Source of the DNA: SG8-39 sp032125995
GTDB lineage: Bacteria > Pseudomonadota > Gammaproteobacteria > Burkholderiales > SG8-39
DNA length: 18,308 nucleotides
Direction of reading: 5' to 3'
Assembly: GCA_032125995.1 (NCBI GenBank)
Contig: JAQBBQ010000259.1
Span: 1 to 18,308, forward strand
Part shown: positions 6,307 to 14,332 of the stretch, piece after piece
How the letters are laid out: each line of letters starts with the position of its first letter
Position numbering within the stretch: the stretch's first letter is position 1
Made by a program: the position numbers and the translations under genes
The notes under the pieces: generated by a model
What the model saw: the letters and a program-made list of their open reading frames with translations, nothing else
The model's database searches: none
Told to the model about the DNA's origin: nothing

Positions 6307-6885
6307 TCAGTTCGCCGCTTGCACCGCGCGCCACTCGCCGATGACGAGGCGCAGCTCGAGTGCGGGGTAGGTCAGCCGCAGGCGCGTTGGTAGATCGAGT
6401 TTGTCGGGCGCGTTGGAATAGGCAAGGTACTCGATGCGCCAGCCGGCCTGCTCGAGGACCGCAAGCCGCCCCCGGTCATCGCGGCGTGCGTGCGCCGGAC
6501 CCTGCGCCTCAGGCGCCGGCCGCCCTTGAACCCAGTTCGAGAGCCCGGCGAGTGGTACGCGAAAACCCAACACGCGCTCAGTGAGCGCCTCCGCATCGGC
6601 CGCGCGATACTCCCGGCCATTGGCAGTCGTCAGGGTAACCGCCTCGCCTTCGCGCAGAATGCGCGCAAGGCCTTGGCCGAGCGGAGAGCTGATGAGCATT
6701 TCGTCGCCGTCGCGGTCGTGACGCCAGCGCAACTGCCCGCCCGAAGCCTCCTCGCCGTAGCGCACCGCGATGCGGCCGGAAAGCTCGAACCCCCGCGCGT
6801 CGGCCCGGCGCTCGAATTCAAGCCCGGCACAAGCACCCAGCACGAACAGCCACGCGAGCGCGAGCGCCCGTGCAACCGCACTCAC
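6307..6885 (-). CDS. lolB: Outer-membrane lipoprotein insertion protein LolB
   Basis: A 192-aa lipoprotein. The signal peptide runs to a lipobox LGAC with lipidated Cys at residue 19. The mature part has the LolB pattern FELSGRIAVRYGEEASGGQLRWRH, then ISSPLGQGLARI, and VPLAGLSNWVQGRP. LolB takes lipoproteins from LolA and anchors them in the outer membrane. It starts with GTG overlapping the stop of the TPR gene by 4 nt (GTGA), and ispE follows after 5 nt. The TPR-lolB-ispE order recurs in beta- and gammaproteobacteria. Confidence 0.93.
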   Translation of the reverse strand: MSAVARALALAWLFVLGACAGLEFERRADARGFELSGRIAVRYGEEASGGQLRWRHDRDGDEMLISSPLGQGLARILREGEAVTLTTANGREYRAADAEALTERVLGFRVPLAGLSNWVQGRPAPEAQGPAHARRDDRGRLAVLEQAGWRIEYLAYSNAPDKLDLPTRLRLTYPALELRLVIGEWRAVQAAN

Positions 6886-8672
6886 GGGCGCAAGCGCCGC
6901 AGCGTGTTCTTCAGGGATTCGTTGTCAGGGTGGTTGCGCTGCGATTCGTCCCAGATGCGATTCGCCTCTTCGCGCTGGCCCGTCGCCCACAGGACCTCGC
7001 CAAAGTGGGCGCCGATCTCCGCGTCCGGACGCAGCGTCCACGCGCGCCGCAGCTGATCAACTGCGCCCTGCGCATCGCCCTGCCGGTACAGCACCCAGCC
7101 CATGGAATCGACGATGAAGGCATCGTTCGGCGAGAGCTCGAGCGCGCGTTCGATCAGCGTGCGCGCTTCCTCGAGACGGGTGTTGCGGTCGGCGAAGGAA
7201 TAGCCCAAGGCGTTGTAGGCATGCGCATGGTCGGGACGCACCTCGATCAGCTTGCGCAGGTTGGTCTCGAGCACATCGAAACGCTCGAGCTTCTCCGCAG
7301 TCAAGGCATGATCGTAGAGCAGGTCAGGCTCGTCGGGAGTTTTCTCGAGTGCCTGCCCGAGCATGTTGAAGGCCTCGTCGTTGCGGTTCGCATCGCGCAG
7401 GATCTGCGCCTCGACCACCAAAATCTGTACCTTCTGCTGCTCGTCCTTTACGACGATGCCGCGCAGGTAGGCACGCGCCTCGTCGAGCCGGCCTTGCTTC
7501 GCGATGACGCCGGCCACGCGCAGCTTCGCCGGGAGGGCGCGCTCGCCCGCGTCGACTTTTTCGTACCAGCGGATCGCCTTCGGCCAGTCCTTCTGCTCCT
7601 CCGCAATCTGACCCAGCGTGTAGCGCACGCTGTTGACGTCGCGATAGTCGAGCTCGAGCAGGCGCTCCAGGTTGCGTTCCGCAACACCGTAGTCCTTGAG
7701 CTGGAACGCGAGCAGGCCGACGGCGTAGATCACATCGGTGTTTCCAGGATTGTCGGACAGCAGCCGCTCGAACTGCTGGCGCGCCTCCGGATAGCGTTTG
7801 TCGAGAACCAGCAGCCGCGCATAGGTCATCCGCGCGTCGCGTTGGGCGGGATACTTCTCGAGGTAGCGCTCGAGCCGCTCGGTCGCCTCGCGCGGCGACC
7901 GGGTCTGCAGAATCTGCGCCTCGAACAGCGCCGCGATCTCCCAGTCCGGCCGCAAGGCCGCCGCACGCCGGACGGCGACGAGTGCGCCCGCTTCATCTTT
8001 CGCCTCCAGCGCGGCCTGGGACACGGCGAAGTGCGCCTCCGGTAGCTCGGGATAGGGCGCGGCGAGCCGACGGACCACGCGCAACGACGCCGCCTTGTCC
8101 GCGTTGCGCGCGAGCAACCGATTGAGCTGCATGAACCCGCTCGCAACGTCCGTGCCGTGCCCGCCAAGCAACTTCGCGAGGTAGGGCTCCGCGGCGTCGA
8201 TTCGCTTCGCGGCGACCATCAGCGCGGTCACCGTCTGCAACGCGCGTGTCGAAGCTGGGTCGGTTTCGTGCCAGAGCTGAGCCGCCTCGAGCGCGAGCGT
8301 CGGATCGTTCGCGGCGCTGGCCAGCTCCACCGCCCGGCGCGCGACGCGCGGGTCGCGGGTGCGCCGCGCAAGATCGAGGTAGGTGCGGGCAGCGAGCGCG
8401 GGGTCGCCGCGCTGCGCGGCAATCTCGCCGACCAGGAAGTCGTACAGCATCGACTCCGACAGGCCCTGCTCGGGTAGCGGGCGCGCGCTTGCCTGCGTCG
8501 CCGGCGCCGCCTGGGTCGCCTGCGCCGCCTGGGTCGCTTGCGTCGCCTTCTTCGCCTGCGCCGCCGACGTAACGCCGGGCGCATCGCCGGCGGCGTCCAA
8601 TTGGGCACAGGCACCCACCGCCACCAGCGCGGGAATCAACGCAAACGGCAGGTAGATACGCCGCAAAAACAT
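6882..8672 (-). CDS. Tetratricopeptide-repeat outer-membrane lipoprotein
   Basis: A 596-aa protein with a lipoprotein signal (MFLRRIYLPF..., lipobox VGAC, Cys 22), an Ala/Thr/Gln-rich linker of about 45 residues, and then an array of TPR-like helical repeats to the C-terminus. Examples are DVIYAVGLLAFQLKDYGVAERNLERLLEL and AFIVDSMGWVLYRQGDAQGAVDQLRRAW. TPR arrays mediate protein-protein contacts; the precise partner is unknown. It is the first gene of the lolB run, so an envelope role is likely. The start is ATG at 8672 because it gives a proper signal peptide. ATG at 8699 is possible, and the frame open to 8858 would cover the mutM start. Confidence 0.85.
   Translation of the reverse strand: MFLRRIYLPFALIPALVAVGACAQLDAAGDAPGVTSAAQAKKATQATQAAQATQAAPATQASARPLPEQGLSESMLYDFLVGEIAAQRGDPALAARTYLDLARRTRDPRVARRAVELASAANDPTLALEAAQLWHETDPASTRALQTVTALMVAAKRIDAAEPYLAKLLGGHGTDVASGFMQLNRLLARNADKAASLRVVRRLAAPYPELPEAHFAVSQAALEAKDEAGALVAVRRAAALRPDWEIAALFEAQILQTRSPREATERLERYLEKYPAQRDARMTYARLLVLDKRYPEARQQFERLLSDNPGNTDVIYAVGLLAFQLKDYGVAERNLERLLELDYRDVNSVRYTLGQIAEEQKDWPKAIRWYEKVDAGERALPAKLRVAGVIAKQGRLDEARAYLRGIVVKDEQQKVQILVVEAQILRDANRNDEAFNMLGQALEKTPDEPDLLYDHALTAEKLERFDVLETNLRKLIEVRPDHAHAYNALGYSFADRNTRLEEARTLIERALELSPNDAFIVDSMGWVLYRQGDAQGAVDQLRRAWTLRPDAEIGAHFGEVLWATGQREEANRIWDESQRNHPDNESLKNTLRRLRP
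8506..8565 (-). repeat. 18-bp imperfect tandem repeat in the TPR-lipoprotein linker
   Basis: Units start at 8506, 8524 and 8542, with a partial fourth at 8560. Units one and two differ at one base. They encode the Ala/Thr/Gln linker that tethers the lipidated N-terminus to the TPR domain. Length change in steps of six residues is possible without breaking the frame. Confidence 0.75.
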
Positions 8673-8763
8673 CGGGGGCTCAGTGTAGGTATATTCCATC
8701 CGCCGCACAAGCGAGCGTCCGCAGCAACCCGGGATAGGGACCTCATGCCGATGCGTTCGGTTC

Positions 8764-8799
8764 ACGCAGTCCACACCGCCCACGTAATCCACGCAATCC
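8764..8799 (+). repeat. Four 9-bp tandem units directly before mutM
   Basis: Units ACGCAGTCC, ACACCGCCC, ACGTAATCC and ACGCAATCC lie head to tail and end 3 nt before the mutM ATG. They occupy the place where a ribosome binding site would be expected, and none is seen. Confidence 0.7.
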
Positions 8800-8802
8800 A
8801 CG

Positions 8803-9615
8803 ATGCCCGAATTGCCTGAAGTCGAAGTCACGCGGCAGGGAATCGCGCCGTACGTCACGGGTCGCGCGCTCCACGGCGCCGTCGTCCGCGACCGGCGCCT
8901 ACGCTGGCCGGTGCCGCGCGCGCTCGGCGCGTCGCTTGCCGGCCGCGTAGTACGCGCGTTACGCAGACGCGGAAAGTACCTGCTGTTCGAATGCGACGAC
9001 AGTCACCTGATCGTGCACCTGGGCATGTCGGGAAGTCTGCGCCTGCTGCCGCGCGACGCCCCGCCGGGCAAGCATGACCATGTCGACCTGCTGTTCGCGG
9101 ACCGCGTGCTGCGCCTTCACGACCCGCGTCGATTCGGGGCCGTGCTCTGGACACAGCAACCGCTCGAGACGCACCCGCTGATTCGCCACCTCGGCGTCGA
9201 ACCACTGTCGCGGTCGTTCAACGCCGCGCAACTGCACGCCCTCACACAGGGGCACCGCACGGCCATCAAAAACGTATTGATGGACGCGCGCGGGATCGTC
9301 GGGGTGGGAAACATCTACGCCAGCGAGAGCTTGTTTCTCGCCGGCATCAATCCGCGCACGCCGGCCCGACGCCTGTCGCGCGCACGCTGCGCGCGGCTCG
9401 TCGTCGCGATCAAGCACACGCTGCGCACCGCGATCCGCGCGGGCGGTTCGTCGCTGCGAGATTTCGTGCGCAGCGACGGCACGCCCGGCCATTTCCAGCT
9501 GCGCGCCCGCGTCTATGGCCGGGCGGGCGAAGCCTGCCGGCGCTGCGAGGGCACGGTACGCCGCATCGTCCAGGGGCAGCGCGCCACGTACTACTGCCCG
9601 CGGTGTCAGCGCTAA
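8803..9615 (+). CDS. mutM: Formamidopyrimidine-DNA glycosylase (Fpg/MutM)
   Basis: A 270-aa base-excision repair enzyme that removes 8-oxoguanine and formamidopyrimidines and cuts the abasic site. All family landmarks are present: the PE(L)PEVE N-terminus with catalytic P2 and E3, K58 in RRGKYLL, the HLGMSGSL motif, the MDARGIVGVGNIYASE stretch, and a C-terminal zinc finger CxxC-x16-CxxC (CRRC...CPRC). It starts at ATG 8803, without a visible ribosome site. It is divergent from the TPR-lolB run and convergent with coaD, so it probably has its own promoter in 8673-8802; I cannot point to one. Confidence 0.97.
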   Translation: MPELPEVEVTRQGIAPYVTGRALHGAVVRDRRLRWPVPRALGASLAGRVVRALRRRGKYLLFECDDSHLIVHLGMSGSLRLLPRDAPPGKHDHVDLLFADRVLRLHDPRRFGAVLWTQQPLETHPLIRHLGVEPLSRSFNAAQLHALTQGHRTAIKNVLMDARGIVGVGNIYASESLFLAGINPRTPARRLSRARCARLVVAIKHTLRTAIRAGGSSLRDFVRSDGTPGHFQLRARVYGRAGEACRRCEGTVRRIVQGQRATYYCPRCQR

Positions 9616-9654
9616 GCCGCGCGCGGCGCGTGGTCACAGCTGTCGCGCGCCCGC

Positions 9655-10143
9655 TCAGCCGCCCAGCGACGCGACCTTTTCCTTGAGGCGGGCCTCGACC
9701 AGCGGGTGGACGAATTTCGACACGTCCCCACCGAAGGTCGCAATCTCGCGCACCAGCGTCGCGGAAATGAACATGTGCTGCTCGGACGGGGTGAGGAACA
9801 CGGTTTCGACGTCCGGATATAGGTTGCGGTTCATGCCCGCAAGCTGAAACTCGTACTCGAAATCCGATACCGCCCGCAGGCCGCGCAGAATCACGCGTGC
9901 GTCGTGTTCGCGGATGAAATCGATCAACAGGCCGGAAAAGCCCACCACCTTGACGTTTTTCACATCGGCCAGCACTGCGGAGGCCAGATCGACCCGCTCC
10001 TGCATAGTGAGGAACGGGCGCTTCGCACGGCTGTCCGCGACGCCGACGATGACCGCTTCGAATAGCAGGCTCGCGCGCCGTACGAGATCCTCGTGTCCGC
10101 GGGTCAGCGGGTCGAAAGTGCCGGGATAGACCGCTCGATTCAT
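9655..10143 (-). CDS. coaD: Phosphopantetheine adenylyltransferase
   Basis: A 162-aa enzyme that joins 4'-phosphopantetheine to AMP, the penultimate step of coenzyme A synthesis. Visible are the nucleotidyltransferase motif in YPGTFDPLTRGHEDLV (TxGH-type, His at about residue 18), LRGLRAVSDFEYEFQLAGMN in the middle, and TPSEQHMFISATLVRE carrying the second nucleotide-binding motif. ATG at 10143 overlaps the rsmD stop by 4 nt (ATGA); an in-frame ATG four codons upstream is less likely. The rsmD-coaD pair is a very common operon. Confidence 0.97.
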   Translation of the reverse strand: MNRAVYPGTFDPLTRGHEDLVRRASLLFEAVIVGVADSRAKRPFLTMQERVDLASAVLADVKNVKVVGFSGLLIDFIREHDARVILRGLRAVSDFEYEFQLAGMNRNLYPDVETVFLTPSEQHMFISATLVREIATFGGDVSKFVHPLVEARLKEKVASLGG

Positions 10144-10715
10144 TCTGCGTCCCATTGCAAGAGTTGAACACTCACTCGGCCGGCGCGCAGGCGGCGCAGC
10201 TCCCGCCATCCCTGCGGTGCGTCTTGCGGCGCCGATGCCTCGAGGCTGACGCGCGCACCCGGTGCGAGGCAACGCGGCAGGCGCTCGAACAGCGCTGGCC
10301 ACGCATTCTGCCTGAATGGAGGATCGAGGAATACCACGTCGAAGCGTGCGCCCGCCTGCGCGAGATAGCGCAACGCGTCGGCGGCGACGATCTCGACCTG
10401 TTGTGCCCCGAGCGTCGCCTGCGTCGCGCGCAGTGCATCGAGGGCGCTGCCGGCCCGCTCGACCAGGACGACGCGCGCCGCGCCGCGCGAGGCCGCCTCG
10501 AAGCCGAGCACGCCGCTGCCTGCATACAAGTCGAGACAAACGGCTTCGTCGAGCGTTTGGCCGAGCCAGTTAAACAGCGTCTCGCGCACCCGATCCGGCG
10601 TCGGGCGCACATCGGTCCCCGACGGCACGTCGATGCGACGACCGCGCCATTCGCCGCCGACGATGCGCACCCGCCCCGCCGGGCCGCTGCGCTTGCGTGA
10701 TTTCGCCACGGGCAT
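10140..10715 (-). CDS. rsmD: 16S rRNA (guanine966-N2)-methyltransferase RsmD
   Basis: A 191-aa SAM-dependent methyltransferase that modifies G966 of 16S rRNA. The start region RVRIVGGEWRGRRI is typical, then RPTPDRVRETLFNWL, the SAM motif DLYAGSGVLGFEAASRGA, and the catalytic motif LDPPF. ATG at 10715 gives a length close to E. coli (198 aa). An in-frame ATG at 10745 is possible but would run into the ftsY promoter area. It is divergent from ftsY across 53 nt and coupled to coaD by a 4-nt overlap. Confidence 0.94.
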   Translation of the reverse strand: MPVAKSRKRSGPAGRVRIVGGEWRGRRIDVPSGTDVRPTPDRVRETLFNWLGQTLDEAVCLDLYAGSGVLGFEAASRGAARVVLVERAGSALDALRATQATLGAQQVEIVAADALRYLAQAGARFDVVFLDPPFRQNAWPALFERLPRCLAPGARVSLEASAPQDAPQGWRELRRLRAGRVSVQLLQWDAE

Positions 10716-10727
10716 GTCGATCGCGTT

Positions 10728-10736
10728 TGATAGAAT
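10728..10736 (+). promoter_or_regulatory. Possible extended -10 promoter for ftsY
   Basis: TGATAGAAT matches the extended -10 pattern TGnTATAAT with one mismatch and sits 32 nt before the ftsY GTG. No good -35 element is seen, which extended -10 promoters can tolerate. It overlaps the 5' leader of divergent rsmD. Confidence 0.35.
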
Positions 10737-10768
10737 CGTCCGCATCTTAGCGGCGCGCGCCGCCTGCC

Positions 10769-11716
10769 GTGCTCGGTCTCGCCAAAAAACCCTCGAACGA
10801 GATGACCTCGTGGACAACCCGCCTCAAGGCGGGTCTCGCGCGCACGCGCGGCGCGCTCGGCGGCGGGCTGGGCGCGTTACTCGGCCGACGCAAGGTCGAC
10901 GAGGCGCTGTTCGAGGACCTCGAAACGGCGCTGCTCACGGCCGATTGCGGCGTCGAAGCGACGCAGGCGCTGCTCGCGTCGCTGCGTACACGGGCACGCA
11001 AGGAATCCATCGACGACGGCGCGGCGCTGAAAGAGGCGCTGCGCGAAGCGCTCGTCGCGCTGCTCGCCCCGCTCGAACGCCGGCTCGAAATCGCGCCCAA
11101 GAAACCCTTCGTCATCCTGGTGGCCGGCGTCAACGGTTCGGGCAAGACCACCTCGATTGGCAAGCTGACGAAGTGGCTGCAGTCGCAGGACAAGAGCGTG
11201 CTGCTTGCGGCCGGCGATACGTTCCGTGCCGCGGCGCGTGAGCAGCTCGTTGCCTGGGGCGAACGCAACGGCGTGACCGTCGTCGGCAAGGCCGATGGCG
11301 ACCCCGGCGCGGTGGTATTCGACGCCATCCAGGCGGCGCGCGCACGTGGTATCGACGTCGTGGTCGCCGATACGGCGGGGCGCCTGCCGACGCAGCTGCA
11401 TCTGATGGAGGAGATCAAGAAGGTAAAGCGCGTTGCGGCGAAGGCGCTCGAAGGCGCCCCGCACGAGGTGCTGCTGGTGCTCGACGCGAATACGGGCCAG
11501 AACACGCTTGCACAGGTCAAAGCCTTCGACGAGGCGATCGGGCTCACCGGCCTCGTGTTGACCAAGCTCGACGGCACCGCGAAGGGCGGTGTGGTGGCGG
11601 CGATCGCCACCGCACGCGGCGCCGCCCTGCCGCTGCTTTTTGTCGGCGTCGGCGAGGGCGTGGACGACCTGCGGCCATTCTCGGCGCGCGAATTCGTCGA
11701 GGGATTGGTTGATTAG
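10769..11716 (+). CDS. ftsY: Signal recognition particle receptor FtsY
   Basis: A 315-aa SRP-GTPase that docks SRP-ribosome complexes at the inner membrane. A short basic/hydrophobic N-terminus (LGLAKKP..., WTTRLKAGLARTRG) leads into the four-helix N domain (about 40-110) and the G domain with GVNGSGKTT (120-128), DTFRAAAREQL, DTAGRLPT and TKLDGTAKGG. It lacks the long acidic A domain of E. coli FtsY (497 aa). The start is GTG at 10769; ATG at 10802 is an alternative but would remove the N-terminal amphipathic stretch. It overlaps ftsE by 8 nt, so ftsY-ftsE-ftsX read as one operon. Confidence 0.96.
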   Translation: MLGLAKKPSNEMTSWTTRLKAGLARTRGALGGGLGALLGRRKVDEALFEDLETALLTADCGVEATQALLASLRTRARKESIDDGAALKEALREALVALLAPLERRLEIAPKKPFVILVAGVNGSGKTTSIGKLTKWLQSQDKSVLLAAGDTFRAAAREQLVAWGERNGVTVVGKADGDPGAVVFDAIQAARARGIDVVVADTAGRLPTQLHLMEEIKKVKRVAAKALEGAPHEVLLVLDANTGQNTLAQVKAFDEAIGLTGLVLTKLDGTAKGGVVAAIATARGAALPLLFVGVGEGVDDLRPFSAREFVEGLVD

Positions 11717-12377
11717 CTTTTCAGCGGTATCGAAGCGTTTCCCGGGTGGCGAGGAAGCGTTGCGCGCCGTCACGTTCTCGGTGGCGGACGGTGAACTCCT
11801 GTTCGTCACCGGCCATTCGGGCGCTGGGAAATCCACGCTGCTCAAGCTGATCGCGGCGATCGAGCGCCCGAGCAGTGGCTCGGTGCTCGTAAACGGCCAG
11901 AACGTAGGCGCACTGACACGCCGTGCGATTCCGTATTTGCGCCGCAATCTCGGGTTGGTGTTTCAGGACCAGAAGCTGCTCTACGACCGCAGTGTGTACG
12001 ACAACGTGATGCTGCCACTCGCGTTCTCGGACCATCCGCCGCGTGAAGCCGCGCGGCGTGCCCGCGCCGCACTCGACAAGGTCGGCCTGCTCGAGCGCGA
12101 GCGGGCGAACCCCATTCAGCTCTCGGGTGGCGAGCAGCAGCGGCTCGCGATCGCGCGCGCCGTCGTCAACCGCCCATCGATCCTGATCGCCGACGAGCCG
12201 ACGGCGAATCTCGATGTCGGCTCCGCGGGGAACATTCTGGAAATCTTCATCGCCTTCAACCGGGTCGGGGTCAGCGTGCTAATCGCGACGCATGATCTGG
12301 CGCTCGTCGAGCGCTACGGCACGCGCGTCCTGCACCTTGCCGAGGGACGCCTGCTCGGCAAAGGGGGCGCGGCATGA
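11709..12377 (+). CDS. ftsE: Cell-division ATP-binding protein FtsE
   Basis: A 222-aa ABC-type ATPase, the same length as E. coli FtsE. It shows Walker A GHSGAGKST (35-43), signature LSGGEQQR, Walker B ILIADEPT and the H-loop ATHD. With FtsX it forms a divisome complex that activates peptidoglycan hydrolases rather than transporting a solute. The start is TTG at 11709: AGGG (11700-11703) is 5 nt upstream and the product ISFSAVSKRF matches relatives. It overlaps the ftsY stop by 8 nt and ftsX by 4 nt (ATGA). The rare start codon may lower translation relative to ftsY. Confidence 0.95.
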   Translation: MISFSAVSKRFPGGEEALRAVTFSVADGELLFVTGHSGAGKSTLLKLIAAIERPSSGSVLVNGQNVGALTRRAIPYLRRNLGLVFQDQKLLYDRSVYDNVMLPLAFSDHPPREAARRARAALDKVGLLERERANPIQLSGGEQQRLAIARAVVNRPSILIADEPTANLDVGSAGNILEIFIAFNRVGVSVLIATHDLALVERYGTRVLHLAEGRLLGKGGAA

Positions 12378-13282
12378 GGGCCTGGCTGCGCCAGCATCGG
12401 CGGGCCCTCGCCTTAGCGGCGCGCAAATGGTTTGCCCAGCGCGCCGCGGCCCTGCTGAATGCGCTCGCGCTGGGCGTCGCGCTCGCGCTACCCGCCGGCG
12501 GCTACGCCCTGCTCGAGGGCCTGCATGACGTCTCGGCGCGCAGCGCAATCGATCCACAGCTTTCGCTCTTCATGCGCACCGACGTCGGCCCTGAGGCGGC
12601 CCTGCAGCTCGGCGCCCAGTTGCGTGCGGACCCGCGTATCCATCGGGTGCGGCTCATCCCGCGCGCCGATGCGCTGGCGTCGCTGCGCAGCACGAGCGGC
12701 CTTGCGGACGTCGTCGCCGCGCTCGGCAGCAATCCCCTGCCCGATACGCTGGTGGTGACGGCCGCCGTGAGCACCGACGATGCCCTCGACGCGCTTGCGC
12801 GCGAGCTCGGCGCACGGCCGGGTGTCGCGCAGGCCCAGGTCGACGCGCTCTGGGCGCGGCGGCTTGCGGCGCTTGCGCAGGTGGGGCGGCTCGCGCTCGC
12901 GCTCGTCGCCGGCGTGCTCGCGGTGGGATTGGTGTCGATCACGTTCAACACGATCCGGCTCCAGATCCTGACCCAACGCGAGGAAATCGAAGTCTCCAAG
13001 CTGATCGGTGCAACCGACGGCTTTATCCAGCGGCCCTTCCTCTACCTCGGGCTCCTGCAGGGCGTGTCGGGCGCGTTGATCGCGCTGGCGGTCGTCTGGG
13101 CAGGCCTTGCGTTGTTGAACGGGGAAGTCGAGGTCCTCGCGCGGACCTACGGCAGCGCGTTCCGTTTTGGCTTTCTAAGCGCGGGCGAGGCGATCGCGCT
13201 GGCGCTGATGGCGGGCGGGCTCGGATGGGCTGGTGCCTACATGTCAGTAAGTAAGTACTTACGTGATATAGAGCCAAAATAA
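12374..13282 (+). CDS. ftsX: Cell-division membrane protein FtsX
   Basis: A 302-aa inner-membrane protein, partner of FtsE. Four membrane segments are apparent: ALLNALALGVALALPAGGYA near the N-terminus, a second around LALALVAGVLAVGLVS, a third around LGLLQGVSGALIALAVVWAG, and a last around AIALALMAGGLGWAGAY. The periplasmic domain between the first two (LSLFMRTDVGPEAAL...) is the part that recruits hydrolase activators. ATG overlaps the ftsE stop. The end of the gene contains a 12-bp palindrome that looks incidental. Confidence 0.95.
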   Translation: MRAWLRQHRRALALAARKWFAQRAAALLNALALGVALALPAGGYALLEGLHDVSARSAIDPQLSLFMRTDVGPEAALQLGAQLRADPRIHRVRLIPRADALASLRSTSGLADVVAALGSNPLPDTLVVTAAVSTDDALDALARELGARPGVAQAQVDALWARRLAALAQVGRLALALVAGVLAVGLVSITFNTIRLQILTQREEIEVSKLIGATDGFIQRPFLYLGLLQGVSGALIALAVVWAGLALLNGEVEVLARTYGSAFRFGFLSAGEAIALALMAGGLGWAGAYMSVSKYLRDIEPK

Positions 13283-13305
13283 AGGATCTAAGAGTTACGA
13301 TCGGC

Positions 13306-13334
13306 GGAACTCTGGGGAAGGTTTAGCACTCTAA
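13306..13334 (+). promoter_or_regulatory. Sigma-E-like promoter of rpoH
   Basis: GGAACTC (13306-13312) matches six of seven bases of the sigma-E -35 element GGAACTT. After 17 nt comes TCTAA (13330-13334), fitting the -10 element TCTRA. Transcription would begin around 13340-13343, about 26 nt before rpoH. In E. coli one rpoH promoter (P3) is of the sigma-E type, so the assignment is biologically sensible. The same bases (TCTAAT) could also serve as a sigma-70 -10 element, but no -35 supports that. Confidence 0.6.
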
Positions 13335-13349
13335 TGTCCTGAGTGCTAG
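13323..13349 (+). promoter_or_regulatory. CIRCE operator (HrcA binding site) upstream of rpoH
   Basis: TTAGCACTC (13323-13331), a 9-nt spacer and GAGTGCTAG (13341-13349) match the CIRCE inverted repeat TTAGCACTC-N9-GAGTGCTAA at 17 of 18 arm bases. HrcA, kept active by GroEL, binds CIRCE and represses. Here the element covers the putative -10 box and start point and ends 18 nt before the rpoH ATG, an ideal repressor position. hrcA itself is not in this window. Confidence 0.92.
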
Positions 13350-13367
13350 ACTTCGGAGCGGAGGTTT

Positions 13368-14270
13368 ATGGCAATGCAAGCAAGCGCACAGGCAACGTAC
13401 GCGATGGCGATTCCGGCGCTGACGGCGACCGGCAGCATCGAGGCCTACATCCAGGCGGCGAATCGTTTTCCGATTCTGAGCGCCGAACAAGAGGGTCAGT
13501 ACGCGCGCCGTTATCGCGATGAAAACGACCTCGACGCGGCGCGGCAGCTGGTGCTGTCGCACCTGCGCTTGGTGGTTGCCATCGCACGCGGTTACCTGGG
13601 CTACGGCCTGCCCCACGCGGATCTCCTCCAGGAAGGAAACGTCGGGCTGATGAAGGCGGTCAAGCGTTTCGATCCGGAGCGCGGCGTGCGCCTGGTGTCG
13701 TTCGCGATCCATTGGATCAAGGCCGAGATGCACGAGTACATCCTGCGCAACTGGCGGCTGGTCAAGGTTGCCACGACCAAGGCGCAGCGCAAGCTGTTTT
13801 TCAACCTGCGCTCGATGAAAACCACGCTCGCACCGCTCTCGGTCGAGGAGGTCAAGCGCGTCGCGACGACATTGAAGGTGAAGCCGGAGGAAGTCGTCGA
13901 GATGGAAACGCGCCTCGCGGGCCGCGACATGGCCTTCGAGACGGACGATGATGACGAGTCGTATGCGCCGGCTCAGTTTCTCGCCGACCAAGATGCGGAA
14001 CCCTCGCAGCTGCTCGAGCGCGAGGAGACCGAGCAGGTCCGCGCCGCCGGCCTGGCAAAGGCAGTGCACGGGCTGGACGCACGCAGCCGCCGCATCATCG
14101 AGGCGCGCTGGCTACGCGAGAAGGACGCGGCGACGCTGCACGAGCTGGCAGCCGAATTCGGCGTCTCGGCCGAGCGCATTCGCCAGATCGAGGCAAAGGC
14201 GCTCGGGAAGATGCGCAAGCTGATGCTGTCGTCGGAGGCCCCGCGCCTGCCCAGGCCGTCCACGGCTTGA
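13368..14270 (+). CDS. rpoH: Heat-shock sigma factor sigma-32
   Basis: A 300-aa RNA polymerase sigma factor for cytosolic heat-shock genes. Regions in order are 1.2/2 (SIEAYIQAANRFPILSAEQE, then LVLSHLRLVVAIARGY and DLLQEGNVGLMKAVKRFDP), the RpoH box QRKLFFNLR (140-148) that distinguishes it from other sigmas, region 3, and the region 4 helix-turn-helix (LHELAAEFGVSAERIRQIEAKAL). ATG at 13368 is given. ATG at 13374 is equally plausible because GGAGG (13360-13364) lies 9 nt before it, and GGAG at 13355-13358 serves the first. The gene follows ftsX as in E. coli, but with its own CIRCE/sigma-E control. Confidence 0.97.
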   Translation: MAMQASAQATYAMAIPALTATGSIEAYIQAANRFPILSAEQEGQYARRYRDENDLDAARQLVLSHLRLVVAIARGYLGYGLPHADLLQEGNVGLMKAVKRFDPERGVRLVSFAIHWIKAEMHEYILRNWRLVKVATTKAQRKLFFNLRSMKTTLAPLSVEEVKRVATTLKVKPEEVVEMETRLAGRDMAFETDDDDESYAPAQFLADQDAEPSQLLEREETEQVRAAGLAKAVHGLDARSRRIIEARWLREKDAATLHELAAEFGVSAERIRQIEAKALGKMRKLMLSSEAPRLPRPSTA

Positions 14271-14332
14271 CCCCCTGATCCGCGCGGCGCGCCACCCCGG
14301 TGCGCCACGCCCCGACCCCTTACGCATGACAA

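Noticed and set aside
6870..8045. Plus-strand open frame of about 391 codons
   Set aside because: It is antisense to the TPR lipoprotein gene, with composition typical of a mirror frame.
9616..9627. GCCGCGCGCGGC as a terminator between mutM and coaD
   Set aside because: It is self-complementary, but it has no usable loop and no T-tract. Such GC palindromes are common at this base composition.
13251..13262. 12-bp perfect palindrome GTAAGTACTTAC
   Set aside because: It lies in the last codons of ftsX (VSKYL) and overlaps neither the promoter nor the CIRCE element. It is most likely incidental.
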